A stretch of 64,000 nucleotides of DNA, taken from contig CM055111.1 in assembly GCA_029204225.1 (NCBI GenBank), positions 19,907,003 through 19,971,002 of the forward strand. The letters run 5' to 3'. The translations under genes and the position numbers were made by a program. Shown here in pieces: positions 35,240 through 47,687 of this stretch. How positions within the stretch are numbered: the stretch's first letter is position 1; each line of letters starts with the position of its first letter. The notes below the pieces were generated by a model, which saw only the letters and a program-made list of their open reading frames with translations, was not told the origin of the DNA and made no database searches. The stretch is from Diphasiastrum complanatum (lineage: Eukaryota; Streptophyta; Lycopodiopsida; Lycopodiales; Lycopodiaceae).

Positions 35240-35275
35240 GCCCTACGTGTTCTTCACTTATTATACAGTCAGTTG
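35240..35275 (-). promoter_or_regulatory. Possible TATA element of the EamA gene
   Basis: On the minus strand CTGTATAATAAG lies about 140 bp upstream of the ATG at 35,117. Spacing is acceptable for a plant 5' UTR, but no transcript evidence is available and AT-rich DNA gives such motifs by chance. Confidence 0.2.
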
Positions 35276-35279
35276 GATG

Positions 35280-37130
35280 TATTTTGGAGATCAACCTTTG
35301 ATGAGCTAGTTGTTTTTTTTATCTGCCAGTGATAAAATGTCTGATATTTAGTCAATTATCAAGCGATGACTTGCTCTGTTGAAACAAGAAGTCATGCAAA
35401 ATATCTAAGCTTTGTATGTACTGTATGAAAGCATTCACAATGTCCTGCGCCGATCTACACTTATACAGGTTTGAAGATCGATCCACCAATAACTATACAT
35501 GTATGTTTGATCTTATTATATTCTCGATCAAGCAAGAAGGCTTGTGTTGCACGTAGCACAAAAGTCCAGAGTTCAGAGTCGGCTCTGACTATGTCTCACG
35601 AGTCTCCTCGTATGCGATTCCCGAATCCCATGGGATCCGAAATATTCTTCCACAAAAAGGGCGAAAAAACTGATGGCAGGCATTGCTGCAGGGCCTAAAC
35701 CCTAAACCGTGGAGATTCGAGAATAGGAATAGCGAATGACTGCATACCAATAATAATAATATCTGACGTGACCTGTGCAACAACACCGTCCGTGAGGCAG
35801 CTGCGTGGCGTTGGTGCTTAGACAGTAGTCCTCTCACTTGGACTCATGAAAGGAAATTAGGAAACCGACTCCCTAAATATTTCTTATGTGAGAGGTCGGT
35901 CCGCGTCGGAGGCTGGAGCCCGAAGTCTTAGCGTCGTGGCCATCTTGAATTGAACACGTTTGAACGTTTGAACTTTGCAGCCAAAAAAGAGAAAAGAGGA
36001 GTCCGAGAAGATTCGTATTGATTTAGAAATTGGAGTTATTTAGGCTTACTTTATCCTTTAGGTATTAAAAAAGCATTTGCCCATCATAGTGGGGTTTTAT
36101 CCTTTAGGTATTAAAAAAGGATTTGCCCATCATAGTGGGGTGTAGTGGGGTGTACTGGGTAGAGTTGTTGATTGCCACCAAAAAGGTGAAGTCTTGAATC
36201 CTGACCACTATGTAGTAACATCTAAGGAGGCTAGCTTTGTAAATGGCATTGCCAAGTTGTATATGTTGTAACTAGTTGCTTAATATGTATGCAAAAAAAA
36301 AATTCATTTTAGCAACATAATTTCGTCATAAAATTATGATGAGTCTGTCAAGTGAAGTTGTAACTAAAGAGTGATCTTACTAAGTGTAAAATAAAAGGAT
36401 CTTTCTCAAGCATAAAATTTAAAGGATAATGATGAAATCCTTTATTCATGGCTGAAATTTTTAAATTAGGTTTCCCTCCAATTTGTTTATAGGTTTTTAA
36501 AAAAAATTGCCTTCAAAATCCTGCGTCCCAAATTTTTTGCCAATAAACAAACATTTCCTCTCATGTGAGGTCATTTTCAAGTTTCATAAAGATCATATGT
36601 CAAGAAAGTAGGTGACCACTTTCACTTTCCATAATATGGTGGCCAAAATTTTACAATTATCTTATGTTCACACAATGTGGCGAACATGAATTGCATACAT
36701 AATTTTTTTGAGAAATCAAGATTTTTACAATGCAGAAATATTGCATCTACTACATGTAAAAGACATAAACTCAACAAGAACTTGTCAAAATCACTTATGT
36801 AAGTTGATTTATTGTTCCAGTCCGTGCAACAGTCGTACAACAACAATACTCACACATGGGACCTCATACATATAAGAAAAATAGCATTTTATACACAATA
36901 ATCCATTATTATATCATCACTAAAATGCAAAAATGGATGTAGAACCCCAAAGAGATATTCCATAAGAATGAATGAGAGAAGAATAAGAGAGATGAAATGC
37001 TCCCATGCTTGTAGCCTATTTATAATAGCCTTTTGTCCTATTTGGATGCTCTTACTCAAGCTTATCAACTTATGGAAGGTTCTAGATCTCTTCCAAACCC
37101 TAAATCTAAGCCACAACCTAAAATATATCT
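35280..37130. other. Upstream region of the EamA gene, with a 46-bp tandem repeat
   Basis: No gene recognised. Short minus-strand frames at 35,589-35,837 and 36,622-37,116 have no domain. Two copies of a 46-bp unit (TTATCCTTTAGGTATTAAAA...) lie at 36,051-36,096 and 36,097-36,142. Confidence 0.5.
36051..36142. repeat. 46-bp tandem duplication
   Basis: Two nearly identical adjacent units, each with GGTATTAAAAAAG and ATTTGCCCATCATAGTGGGG. Only one or two bases differ, so it is recent. Confidence 0.95.
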
Positions 37131-40100
37131 GTCGATGTCATACCATCAGATCAGAAATCTGTACTTCTGGGTACTTGCATGATCCTGCTGGTACTCTTTG
37201 GAGCATGTAGGCAGGAGAAGGTTTTGAATCTGTCGTTGGTTTTGTTTTGGTCGTTTGCCTTCTCTCGTACTGGACCGCAAAAGATTCTCATTCGTGAATT
37301 TTTCGTGTTCGCGAACCGTTCGTCTTCGTCTGCTTTGACTTTTGTGTTCATGAACCATTCGTCTTCGTTTCCTTTGACTTTTGTGTTCGCGAAACTTTTC
37401 GTGCTTTGTGTCTCCAGATCTTCGAGTTCGCGAATGTCTTCGTCGGGTTGAGGGCTGAAAGCTAGCAAGGCTTTGTAATTAGAAACGTTTTGTTTCTTTA
37501 GGTTGATCCATATAGACCTCTTCGTCTAGCTCGCCATGCAAGAAGACTGCCTTCTCGTGCACAATGTGGATCATGAGTCCATAAGCTGCTGCATATGCAA
37601 ATAACAGACGTAAGGACGGATGTTTGACCACAGGACAGAAGGTTTCAGAATAGTCAATACCATATCTCTATGAAAATTCCTTTGCTACCAGTCTTGCATT
37701 GTATTTCATGACATTTCCATCTGGTCCGTATTTGAGCTTGGAAATCCATTTGCATTTGACAGTCTTACGCTTATATGGTAATGGTTGCAACGTCCATACC
37801 TGGTTCTTCCTCATGGACTCCATCTCTTCGTTCATGGCTTGGATCCATCTGTCCTTATCTGGAAATTCAATCGCTTCCTCGAAAGTCTGTGGTTCGCCAC
37901 TGAATCCACAGAACTCTTCTGATGTAGAAGCAGAGCTACCTGGCACGTATCTTGCTGGCGCTCTTCGTGGTCTTGTCGAGCTTCTAGGAGATCCTCCTAG
38001 GACAACAATGTCTTTGCCTTTGTTTGCTCCGCTGGGTCCGGAACCATCTTGGTTTACAGGAATTATAGAAGTAAGCTACCTCTCGAATCTTTCATTTTCA
38101 GATTCGTCACTCGAATGGGAAGTGACTCAAAAATCCTCATTTTTGTGTTCATCTTCTCCTCCCTCTGTCACTGGCGGCAGGTCATAGTACTGTCTTTTCA
38201 TAACTTCATAGCTGACAGGATCGTCATCGGCCATTGTCCTGCTCTCGTCAAATCTGACATCTCTCACTGTTCTCACAGTGTTCGTGTCTGGCATGTAGAC
38301 TCTGTAGTATGACGAATTGTTGTCATAACCTACTAGAAATCCCTGCTCGGCTTTCTCATCAAGCTTCTTTCAAAGCTTATGAGGAATATGTGCATAAGCT
38401 GCACAGCCAAAGATTCTGATGTGAGACAGGTTGGGCTTTCTACCCCACCATAACTCATGTGGTGTCGTGTGAGGGACACTAGGCTTGTCTGTCCTGTTCA
38501 GGATGTATGCGGCTGTAGCTACTGCTTCAGCCCACAGTACCCTTGCAGCCTTCGAGTAGGCCATCATGCATCTGATAGCTTCCATCAGGGCCCTGTTCTT
38601 TCTTTCTACAACACCATTGTGCTGCGGTGTGTAGGCTTCAGTCCTTGTATGAATGATGCCACAATCATTGTAGAAGTCAGTAAAGCGATTCGAGATGTAT
38701 TCGTCACCCCGATCTAATCTGATCTACTTAACCTTTTTTCCTATATATCTCTCAGCCCAATTCACATATTCTATGAATTTATCAAGTGTTTCAGATTTAT
38801 TTTGAATAAAATACACTCTCGCGAATTTACTATAATCATCAATGAAGGTTATATAATATTTTGAACCTCCTATTGAGATCATATTGAAAGGCCCACAGAT
38901 GTTAGAATGCACTAACTCCAGAATCTTGATCGTTCTGTAGGAGTCTTTGATGAATGGAGTGCGTGACATCTTACTCTTCAAACATGCATCACAGGTGGTC
39001 GAACTAGTTGTATTCGAGATACTACCCCTGTTATTGCTCCATGATGGCTTGCTTGGTAAAGTGCCATTGAGTTCATGTGGCAGAGTCTCCTGTGCCACAG
39101 AGTGTATGGCGAGTCATCATGAGTCTGATGCACCTGATCTGCAAGTAGGCATACCTTCAGATGATATAGATTACCTTTCCTTCTGCCTTGAGCGATCAGA
39201 GCACTGGTACTAGCGTCAACCATGTTGCATGCTTCATCAAAAAATGTCATGCGCATTTCTGCATCTGCTATTTTTGCTACGGAAAGCAAGTCTTGCTACA
39301 GTGTAGGCATGAACAGAACGTCTTCGAGTCGTTTGTCTCTGCCATTGGTGTTGATCCACAGTGAACCCATACCGTTCACTTGATATTTAGATCCATCTCC
39401 AAGAACTATGATACTTGAAGGATCTGCACTTCTAAAATCAGACATGATTCGTCTTGATGTCATGAAGTGTGAGGTGGCTCCTGAATCTAGGATCACCTCA
39501 TGTGTGTCAGATGTTCACGCTGAACACACGTCTTCACAGATATAGGCGGTCAAACAATTTTTGTTCGGTCTTTCTTCGCCCATTTTTGGGCTCTCGAGCT
39601 CCTCGACATAGGATGAACTGTTGTTACTCTCCTGTTTGTTCTGCGCTGATTTGTTTCTCAGGTTCTGGCAATCCATGGCTGCATGACCCTTCTTGTGGCA
39701 GTGGACACACTCAATTTTTTGATTGAGCCATCATGTATCAACCGTGTGCCTGTCTCTTCTGCATCTCACGCAAGTCTTCTTTTCTCCACCTTGCTGCTTC
39801 GACCTCCCTTTGCTCTTCCAGTTGACATTGCTGGTCCTCTTTGCTTGCTGATCACGATCCTGCCTCTGATTTGACTCCCTCTTAGGCATAAATTGTTTCT
39901 TGGATTTTTCTTTGTTGCCGTAGAGGGCCTGGTCAGAACCAACTTTGTGATCAAGATGTTCTCTTGCCTCGACTTCCCCTCGAATCTTGAACATCATCTT
40001 TTCGAGGTTCATGGTAGGATCTTTCGCGAGCAGGGTCCTCATTGTCTAGAATGATCTAGGTAAGACTCTCAACAGGTAAGTGAGCTGCTTCTCAGCTGAC

Positions 40101-40626
40101 ACTGCATTCTCTGCTCTAGAGTTATATAGTGATAGAAACAAATCCTTCATCTTCCTTACGAAATAAGTGAGGTCTTTCTCATCTCACTATAGATTTGTCA
40201 GCTGATTTGACTTCTTGATTTCGTTTGAAATTTTGTGAGTAGTGCATCTCACATCTCCTTAGCTTTGGAGAGTATAGCCAGGTCAAGTGTGAGACTATCT
40301 TCGATGGATGAAGATAGCAAGGCTAATACCTTGTCATTTTTCTCCCTCCACTCACGGAGCTCTTTGTCTGATGCCGTAGGCATCTCTTTTGTGCCATCCA
40401 CCTAGGGGAATAAACCTTCGCCCTTGAGTATCAGTGATGTTTTAACTTTCCAAGCTAGAAAGTTAGATCCTGAAGAATCAAGAATTGTACAGATCTTGTT
40501 CTGTATGCTGCTGATTGAAGCCATTGCTTCTGAAGTTTGTTCTGTTGATGATGGTTGTTTGTCTGAATGCTTGGTCTCCTGGATCTTGATCGCTTATTGG
40601 CTATGTCAGATTATGACAATAGAGAG

Positions 40627-40638
40627 GCTCTAATACCA
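40627..40638 (-). other. Primer binding site (Met-tRNA type)
   Basis: TGGTATTAGAGC on the minus strand, one base beyond the LTR. Complementary to the 3' end of initiator Met-tRNA with one mismatch, as usual in Copia. Confidence 0.85.
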
Positions 40639-40639
40639 C

Positions 40640-41546
40640 TGATGGAAGAGATTTAATGAGCCGCAAACAATTCAATGCGATTCGGATGGAGTTTAGATGC
40701 GATCGCTGTCATTGCCAGCTGAATCACTCCTACAGTCCTCCATAATGTAGTCAGGCACTATTGATCTACGTTTATAAATTAATGTAGCATTCAACAAAGT
40801 TTCAACCAAGGTGCAGAATTAAATGAATGAGAGAATCAGACATATGAATAACAGCATATACATTTGCATGTGCATAATGGCTACAAGATCATCTATTGAT
40901 TTTTCTCTGATTCTTCAAGCACTGCATGCAGATCCACGCAGTGCGTTGGTGTGAGAGAAATATAGTTCTCTCACGAGTGGATGTCTCGCTTACTAGCGGA
41001 CTTGTCGATCTCTGTGGATCTTGATCACAGGAATTTGTCTCGCACGCAGGCGGACTTTTGTTTTGTATTTTTTGTCTTGATTGCTTACTATCATCAGACT
41101 ACTTCATACATCTCTGTATATCTGTATATGCTCTCTCTATCAAGTATCATCTAGTAAGTATATAGTCGCTCTGTGTAACCTTTTAGATTAGAGTAATTAG
41201 ATCTACAACTAATCAGAAAATTACAAGAGTGGCGGATTAGCCACGATTTAGAGTGTATCTACTGACGTCATGCCATCAGATCAGACATCTATACTTCTGG
41301 GTACTTGTGTGACCTTGCTGGTCCTTCATGGAGCGTGAGGGTAGAAAAGGTTTCGCGACGTTTTTTCATGTCGCGTCGTTGGTTTCGTCTCCGTCATCTG
41401 ACTTTCTCATGCTGGATCGCAAAAGATTCTCGTTCGTGAATCTTTCATGCTTCGTGTCTCTTGACTTTTGTGTTCGCGAACATTTTCTCAGTCAGAGGGC
41501 TGAAAGCTAGCAAAGCTTTGTAAATAGAAACGTTTTGTTTCTTAAG
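40640..41546 (-). repeat. 5' LTR of the 37-41 kb Copia
   Basis: About 905 bp in minus orientation. It shares with the 9,582 LTR the AAGAAACAAAA start, the TTCGCGAAC boxes, the AGAGTGGCGG(AT)T box and the CATTCTGGAGGAT-like end. The primer site is one base away. Confidence 0.85.
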
Positions 41547-42990
41547 CACATTCACAAGAAATTGCTCAAACATGAGATAAAACAAGTAAAGTAAACTTGA
41601 ACAGCACTTTCTTGTTGTTCCTTTGACCTTACTTGAGTCTTTTAACACCTACGAAAACATATTTAAGTTATCTTCTCCACTTGGCTTCCCTTTGATGCTC
41701 TTGACTAGCTCCGAATTGCCACCTTTCATTTTGTGTTATTGAAGCCCTTCAAGATCAACCTCTTGATCTTGCTCTTGACAATAAAAGTCCTTGATGAAGA
41801 CCTCTTTTCCAGATCCATTATTTGCTTCCATTCCATGAAAGCCACCATCCACTTGCATAGCCTCATCTACACAAGAAGATGAACCAAAGCATGTGAGTAA
41901 ATGTAAGGATTGCCTAGTGAAGATCTGACTAGATCTTGTTGCATGCAACCAAAAGGACACCTGTGGAGAAACGCCACCAAACCAACAGGAAATGTTATCA
42001 TCAGTTTACTGTTCTTCTGAGAAATCCCTAGGTTTTTATAGTCCTACCGAAGCAGTTGAAAGATCATTGCAAATGTCTTGCGGAGACCAATTGCCACCTA
42101 CAATGGTTGATCAGCCAAACAAAGACCTAAGAAGCAGGTGAGGCAGCTAGAAGGACTAAAGAGGAAGATCCAAAGCTGAGGAGGAAAGGACAAAAACTTA
42201 AGTAACAGATGAGTCAGATCAATTCTGATCAAAAGAAACTCTTTGGAGCAATGATAGTTGAATCTCCTCCTTCGAAGCCCAAAGAGATCCAAAAGTAACG
42301 GATCAAAAAGATGAATACAACCGTGAACCTGCAAAATAGAGCAATCTCCTCACCCAACAAGTGGTGGTCAAAGCTCGACATTCCAAGGGTCCAAGGCTGC
42401 AACTGTAGAACTATCAGTTCCTTCATCCTTTCACCAAGCCTTCATCATGTTTTCTTACCATTATCAAACCTTCCATCCAAATCTATTCCTACCACCAATT
42501 TTTTATGAGTCCATCCCCTTGAGCCTGATAATCAAAGTTTGTTCAACCTGTAGATGGAAGGTTTTCCTTGAGACTGAAACTTCAACTGAGAGAAGAACCA
42601 CGGAAACACCCAGAAGCGAATGGAGGATACAGACCTCCCAAAAGATAGAATCTGTCATGAAACCAAAGATGAAACCGTTAATGGTAGATACAAGTGACAA
42701 AACAAAGTGACACATGGAAAGCACTCGATCATGCAAGTTGTGAAGTTGCTGAGAGCTCTCCACTTTGAGAATGTCAACCACCTATAGCAATAAGACATTC
42801 TAATCCAATTGCGGCAATTTGTGAAAAATATTTTTGTGATAAAGACTAGCAACAATAAGCACTTGGTTTTATGTAAGCGAATGAGGATCTACGCTTTTCC
42901 AAGTGATGATCGAAGATGCCAATGCAAAGCAGAGCGACATCGTCCAATATGAGTTGCAGTGGGTCCTGCAACTATTTAGAGGTGGGATGA
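41547..42990. other. Mosaic spacer with possible Gypsy remnants
   Basis: Contains the short block shared with the chromovirus edge (41,918-41,968). Plus-strand text from about 42,000 to 42,980 reads in short frames in several phases and ends in GGTGGGATGA just before an LTR, as at the 3' end of a Gypsy interior. No enzyme motif is preserved, so this remains a guess. Confidence 0.35.
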
Positions 42991-43607
42991 TGTTGGCTGA
43001 TTCTGACGAATCCCCAAGATACTTGGACAGAGCAGCTCAAGAGCACCTCTCACCTTAGACCGAGGAGGTCTCTGAGAAGACGAGACTAATGAAGACTGAG
43101 AGCCGAGGAATACTAGTTAGTAATGACAAGTAAGAACTGTGTAAGTCTCATGGTGAATCCTGGAAGATGGAATGACCACGTAGGGACTAGTATTTCTAGG
43201 CAAATGTATTAAATGCAAGTAGACCCCTCTTAAAGAAAGTAGAGTGAGCCACCTTTTGATGGTGATCTCTAGTGGAGAGCATTATTCCACTTGTAAATTG
43301 TGAAATGTGGAAATTCGACTAGGATGCCACCTAAGGAGCTCTCTTGCTTATTTAAGAGACTCCCTCTTTGTGAAGAGGAGCTTTTTGTGAATTGTATCAA
43401 CTCCATGCTGAAATGAGAAGAGCCTCCACGAGTTTGGTGCATCTATTGAGCTTCTTGATCATGTTTGTTTCTTGAGTGATGCATTTATGATCTTGCCCTT
43501 TCCTCCTTTTTTTGTGTGGTTGTGGACTGTAGAGTGGATTAGATTTGATGCTTTCCTAGAGTGGATTAGTTTTTTTTCTTGTTTGTGGATGAATGTAGGA
43601 ACCAACA
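42991..43607 (+). mobile_element. LTR, about 617 bp (TGTTGG...CCAACA)
   Basis: It starts TGTTGGCTGATTCTGACG after a purine-rich GGTGGGATGA and ends GTAGGAACCAACA. Its ends form the short inverted repeat TGTTGG/CCAACA. It has a TATA-like CTTATTTAAGAG at about 43,350, followed by a leader with TTGTGAATTGTATCAACTCC. No second copy, primer site or target duplication is visible, so it is a solo or 3' LTR, likely Gypsy. Confidence 0.6.
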
Positions 43608-44059
43608 TTCAGGTAAACTAAATAGGCTGGATTTGTGGTGTAGTTCTTGCATATCTCTTTACAATCCAGTTCTTGATGTTCTTGGGATGTTCAAGAATCA
43701 AAAGGCTGGTTGGTTTCTTGATTCTTGGACTTCTAAAATGCTATAGATTAGTTCTTGTTTCTTGTTTTGTCAATTTATGCAAGTAAAGTAGTGTAGGATC
43801 TGATTCAGTTCACTTTTAGAGTAGGTAGCTGTAGAATCTACAAAATGTTCATTTGGGTTGTATGTTGATCTGTGAATGAACGTTCTTGGCTTGCATCTAT
43901 GTATGAATATAAGTGCATTCAAGAGAGACGACCCTGAGTTGTCCTCTAACATGTAGGACAAAATATACTACAATGAGAATCTATTTCCTTTTGCCTAATC
44001 TGGGTCTTTAAACAAGAAAGATAATCTCAAGAATAACCCACCGTCTCTGCTGATAGGCA
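43608..44059. other. Spacer
   Basis: No feature recognised. Confidence 0.4.
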
Positions 44060-45346
44060 GAATAAGAAAGAATTAATTTTAAAAAATCAACAGATCCTCT
44101 GGATCAGGGAATCTGTCAACAGAAGACGTGTGTGCAGCATCAACATCTGACACACATGACGTGATCCTAGATTCAGGAGCCACCTCACACTTCGTGACAT
44201 GAATCATGTATGATTTCAGAAGTGCAGATCCCTCAAGATTCATAGTTCTTGGAGATGGATCTAGACATCAAGTGAACGATATTGGTTCACTATGGCTCAA
44301 CACAAATGGCAGAGAAAGACGAATCGAAGGCATTCTGTGCGTGCCTACTCTGCAACAAGACTTGCTCTCTGTAGCAAGAATAGCAGATGCAGGGATGCGT
44401 GTGACGTTTTCTGACCAAGCATGAAACGTGATTGATGCCAGTACCAGTATTCTCATCGCTCGAGGCAGAAGGAAAGGGAACCTATATCATCTAAATGTAC
44501 GCCTACCTGTAGATCAGGTGCATCAGACTCATGACGACTCGCCAAACACTTTGTGGCACAGAAGACTCTGCCACATGAACTTAATGGCACTTTAGCAAGC
44601 AAGCCATCATGGAGCAATAACAGGGTTCAGGATCTCGAATGCAACCAGTTCAACCACCTGTGATGCATACTTGAAGGGCAAGATGTCACGCACACCATTC
44701 ATCAAAGACTCCTACAAAACGACAAAGATTATGGAGCTAGTACACTCTGACATCTACGGATCATTCAGAGTGGTCTCATTAGGAGATTCAAAGTATTACA
44801 TAACCTTCATTGATGATTATAGCAAATTTTCCAGAGTGTATTTCATTCAGAATAAATCTGAAACACTTGATAAATTCACAGAATATGTGAATTGGGCAGA
44901 AAGATGCACATGCAGCAAAGTAAAGCAGATCAGAATAGATGGAGGTAGTGAATACATCTCCAATCGCTTCACTGACTTTTGAAATAATTGTGGCATCATT
45001 CACAAAAGAACTGCAGCCTACACACTGCAGCACAATGGTGGTGTTGAATGAAAAAACAGGATCCTAATGGAATCAGCCAGATGCATGATGGCCTACTCGA
45101 AAGCTACAAGGGCACTATGGGCTGAAGTAGTAGCTACAGCCGCATACATCCAGAACAGAACATGCAAGTCTGGTGTTCCTCACACGACACCACATGAGTT
45201 ATGGGTCTTCAAGCTCAAATACGGACTAGACGGGTGTAACGAAATACAAGACAAGTAGCGAAAGATTTTTCTCAGAGATACGGTATAGACTACTCTGAAA
45301 CCTTCTCTCATGTCGTCAAACATTCATCCCTATGTCTGTTATTTGC
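44060..45346 (+). mobile_element. Copia fossil, part 1 (protease, integrase, RT start)
   Basis: Same family as the 37-41 kb element but on the plus strand. It has a gag end/protease (44,100-44,424; LGDGSRHQVNDIGSLW, LLSVARIADAGM), GAG_pre-integrase and integrase (44,671-45,060; FIDDYSKFSRVYFIQNKSET) and the integrase C-terminal piece to about 45,205. It then jumps to RT text and ends at 45,346, exactly where the gene-fragment duplication begins. The element resumes at about 47,885. It is broken in several places. Confidence 0.85.
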
Positions 45347-45549
45347 AAACCCCTCCCACGCGCGGGGGTCGTGCACGTAAGTCCCAGTGGGTTAAAGCGG
45401 CCGGGATATCCACCCACATGTGAGCAGGGAAGGTAATGGGAATGTACGTAACCAACCCAACCCAACCACCACACTCGGGGGCCTATTACTTCTATGTATT
45501 TAACTGAACTACGCAATATTTTGCGAATAGATTTTTGAGCACTCATTCG

Positions 45550-46400
45550 CCAATATCATAGACACGCTCTTCAGTGCCCAGAAAAGATGGAGATCCAACA
45601 TCTACTATCGGATTATGAACTCTGGTACTGTATTGTGGAGGTTTGAAAGAGTTAGTAAATACGGATAGAGAATCTGTGTTCTTCTGAATCATGAATCATG
45701 AAATCTACGTCTTTAAGAAGCCTCTCGGTTTGAGCAGTATAGAACGGAGATTTTAGTTGAGATATCAACATGACTCATGGAAGATGATCAGCACTGAGGG
45801 GGAGGGTCGATACAAGGACATTTTTCATCAAATAGCCATGATCCGGTCTGGAAAGATTCTGGCAAAAATTCAGGTGGCCATTTTCTCTCTTCTGTATCTT
45901 AAGGCCTAGATCTGTTTGGTACAGTTGAGAGCGATTGGTAGGTTTTCGAGATGTCATTTTGTTGGTCCACATGGTTGCTAGTAGAACCATCGGTCCTCCC
46001 AAAAGTTCAAGACCATTTGCAGATTTGTGTCAGAGAAGTGTAGAGAAAACTACACCCCAGACTGGAATAGTCATGTAAATGAAAGTGGTGACGGATGCAT
46101 TCACACCAAGCAGAGCTCGTATTTCCAACCAGCTGCATAGTCCATCACAGACGAGACCATTGTAGATCAATGGAAACCATGGTAAATGTTGAGCTAGTGT
46201 TGTGGAATCTAAGCCCCAATCACTAGAACTGGTGCATAGATTGCATATCTCCCAAAAAGCGCTGAGGACAGTTAATACGGCTAACTGAACGACATTTAAA
46301 CGCTTTGCATTCAATGCTTTACCAATTACGAGGACTTCTGCTCGAAATATTTGCAGAGCGAAAGTTAAAGAACTGGCGAAAACCCATGGGTTTCCACCTT
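45550..46400 (-). pseudogene. Truncated EamA transporter exon, copy 2
   Basis: Derived from the last exon of the gene at 32.2-35.1 kb. It starts at GNPWVFASSLTFALQIFR (46,395) and keeps the membrane part (46,030-46,419; PLIYNGLVCDGLCSWLEI, IYMTIPVWGVVFSTLL). A phase change occurs near 46,020, and the tail frame stops at SADHLP (45,775). Exons 1-3 and the start of exon 4 are absent, because an unrelated palindrome-rich element begins at 46,401. It cannot encode a complete transporter. Sequence identity to the parent is clearly lower than to the 60-kb copy. Confidence 0.88.
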
Positions 46401-46670
46401 GAGCGCGATATATACACAAGGAACTTTTGATTGTTCCTATATAGGAAAAAGAAAGAGTTTTCCTAGAATGAAATACACATAACTAGGAACTGTGCATTCA
46501 CTAGGAAAAATGAAACAGTTCCTAGATTGACAATATAGGTTTTCCTATATAGGAAATTTTTGACCAAGAATTTACTAGAATAAGTATTTTCCTATATAGA
46601 AAATTTTTAACAGAAAAGAATTAGTTTTCCTATATAGATAAATAGCTTCCTTTGATCAGTTGCAATATAG
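46401..46670. repeat. TTTTCCTATATAGGAAAA palindrome cluster
   Basis: Perfect and near-perfect copies of TTCCTATATAGGAAA and its halves (TTTTCCTATATAG, CCTAGA, ACTAGGAA) recur about every 30-40 bp. The same block is at 61,300-61,550. It begins exactly where EamA homology stops, so it looks like the subterminal part of an inserted element. Confidence 0.75.
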
Positions 46671-47040
46671 TAGCCAACTCTACTTGTCCCAAAGCATTAA
46701 ATAAGTTAAATATGGTGTCAGCTGTTGTTTGGTGGGGATAATCATATGGACTTCTCTTTGGAAAAAAACACACTTAGGCAACGCAAATTCCCAACTTAAA
46801 CTATTAAAAAGCTCGCAGGCAAACCAGAACCGAGATGAGAATTCCCAACTAAAACAAAAATAAAGAAGAAGAAGGGCGAAGTTTAGAAGGAACAAACGAT
46901 CTTGTATATAATGACCTAGAGAGTGAGAGTGACCTCAAAGCAAACGGTGGGCTAAAGCATCGCATCTCGAAATGGCACAAATCACAGTCATGAGTTTATT
47001 CAAACAAAACTAAGAGATACAGTCAATATTCCTTGCAGCA
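46671..47040. other. Unclassified part of the duplicated segment
   Basis: A 71-codon minus-strand frame (46,680-46,895; hydrophobic, FALLLLYFCFSWEFSSRFWF) is conserved in the other copy at 61,573-61,788. It is conserved because the whole segment is a recent duplicate, so this is not evidence of function. Confidence 0.4.
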
Positions 47041-47450
47041 GCTTATAATGTAGAACTAAAGAAAGCCATTCATCAGTTGGTTAGACGCTATAAGTCTGAA
47101 TTAAGCGCAACTACTGATGAGCAACCACAATAGCAATCTCTAATCAACTTTAGAATTAAGCGCAACTACTGATGACTAGAACCACAATAGAAATCTCTAA
47201 TCAACTCTAAAGAAATGAGCTAGAATACTCATGAGTGTCCAAGTTCGCAGGCTTGAGAGAGAACGCTAACTATTCAATACTTGATTCATTATAATGTAGA
47301 AATATGAGCAGCTATTTATACTAAGCAAATGCGGCAACGTCCAATAGTAGGACAACTAATTAGGTTGTAGATCATAATGGCTAGTGGGCCATAGTGAGTT
47401 GGCATCCATCTGGATCTTCCTGGAAATTTACTTACTATAAAATTAGGGCA
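47041..47450 (-). mobile_element. LTR fragment (same family as 640-1,150)
   Basis: In minus orientation: AGTATAAATAGC TATA box near 47,320, then CTCTCTCAAGCCTGCGAACT and GAATTAAGCGC. An internal repeat of GAATTAAGCGCAACTACTGAT occurs twice (47,098 and 47,150), showing local duplication. The second copy at 61,980-62,390 has a larger internal duplication. Confidence 0.65.
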
Positions 47451-47559
47451 AGTCTATAGCTTTAAAACAAATTGAACAATAAATTGTCTTTCAACCGACA
47501 CGAAATTTGTCGTTGATTGCCAATCAAACGACACGAAATTTGTTGATGATGACACTAAA

Positions 47560-47687
47560 TGTTGGAGCCACCTGTGATCCATTTTTGAGTAATTATGTAG
47601 ACTGTGTAAAAACATGAAGAAAGCTACAGGTCTGGATAAAAATTGGACGAAGATTAAGAAGTCGATTAGTAGGAGAATAATCCAACA
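47560..47687. repeat. Short TGTTGG...CCAACA element, copy 2
   Basis: 128 bp, TGTTGGAGCCACCTGTGA at one end and AATAATCCAACA at the other. Related to 16,983-17,129 and nearly identical to 62,521-62,649. Confidence 0.6.

Larger units (their letters stand above)
37131..41546 (-). mobile_element. Copia element with deleted interior, same family as 9.6 kb
   Basis: Minus strand. It has a 5' LTR (about 40,640-41,546), a primer site TGGTATTAGAGC (40,627-40,638) and a UBN2-type gag from about 40,525. The CCHC-like region (CVRCRRDRHTVDTC, near 39,735) and the protease (LDSGATSHFMTSRR, 39,296-39,496) follow. GAG_pre-integrase and integrase (38,724-39,289, with the IN C-terminal part at 38,370-38,585: PHELWWGRKPNLSHIRIFGC) come next. 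The start of RT (37,668-37,946, QVWTLQPLPYKRKTVKCKW) runs to about 37,500, where a truncated 3' LTR begins (37,131-37,498). The RT catalytic part and RNase H are missing. It is broken in several places, and LTR divergence indicates an old insertion. Confidence 0.9.

Noticed and set aside
42000-42720. Plus-strand host gene exons
   Set aside because: Short frames in changing phases with no splice-site logic and no domain. It sits between retroelement remains and just before an LTR.
45316-45546. 76-codon minus-strand frame next to the EamA copy
   Set aside because: It lies in the 3' flank and the TIR end of the duplicated segment and has no counterpart in the parent gene's coding part.
46680-46895. 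Conserved 71-codon hydrophobic frame (also 61,573-61,788)
   Set aside because: Its conservation equals that of the surrounding non-coding sequence of a recent duplication.
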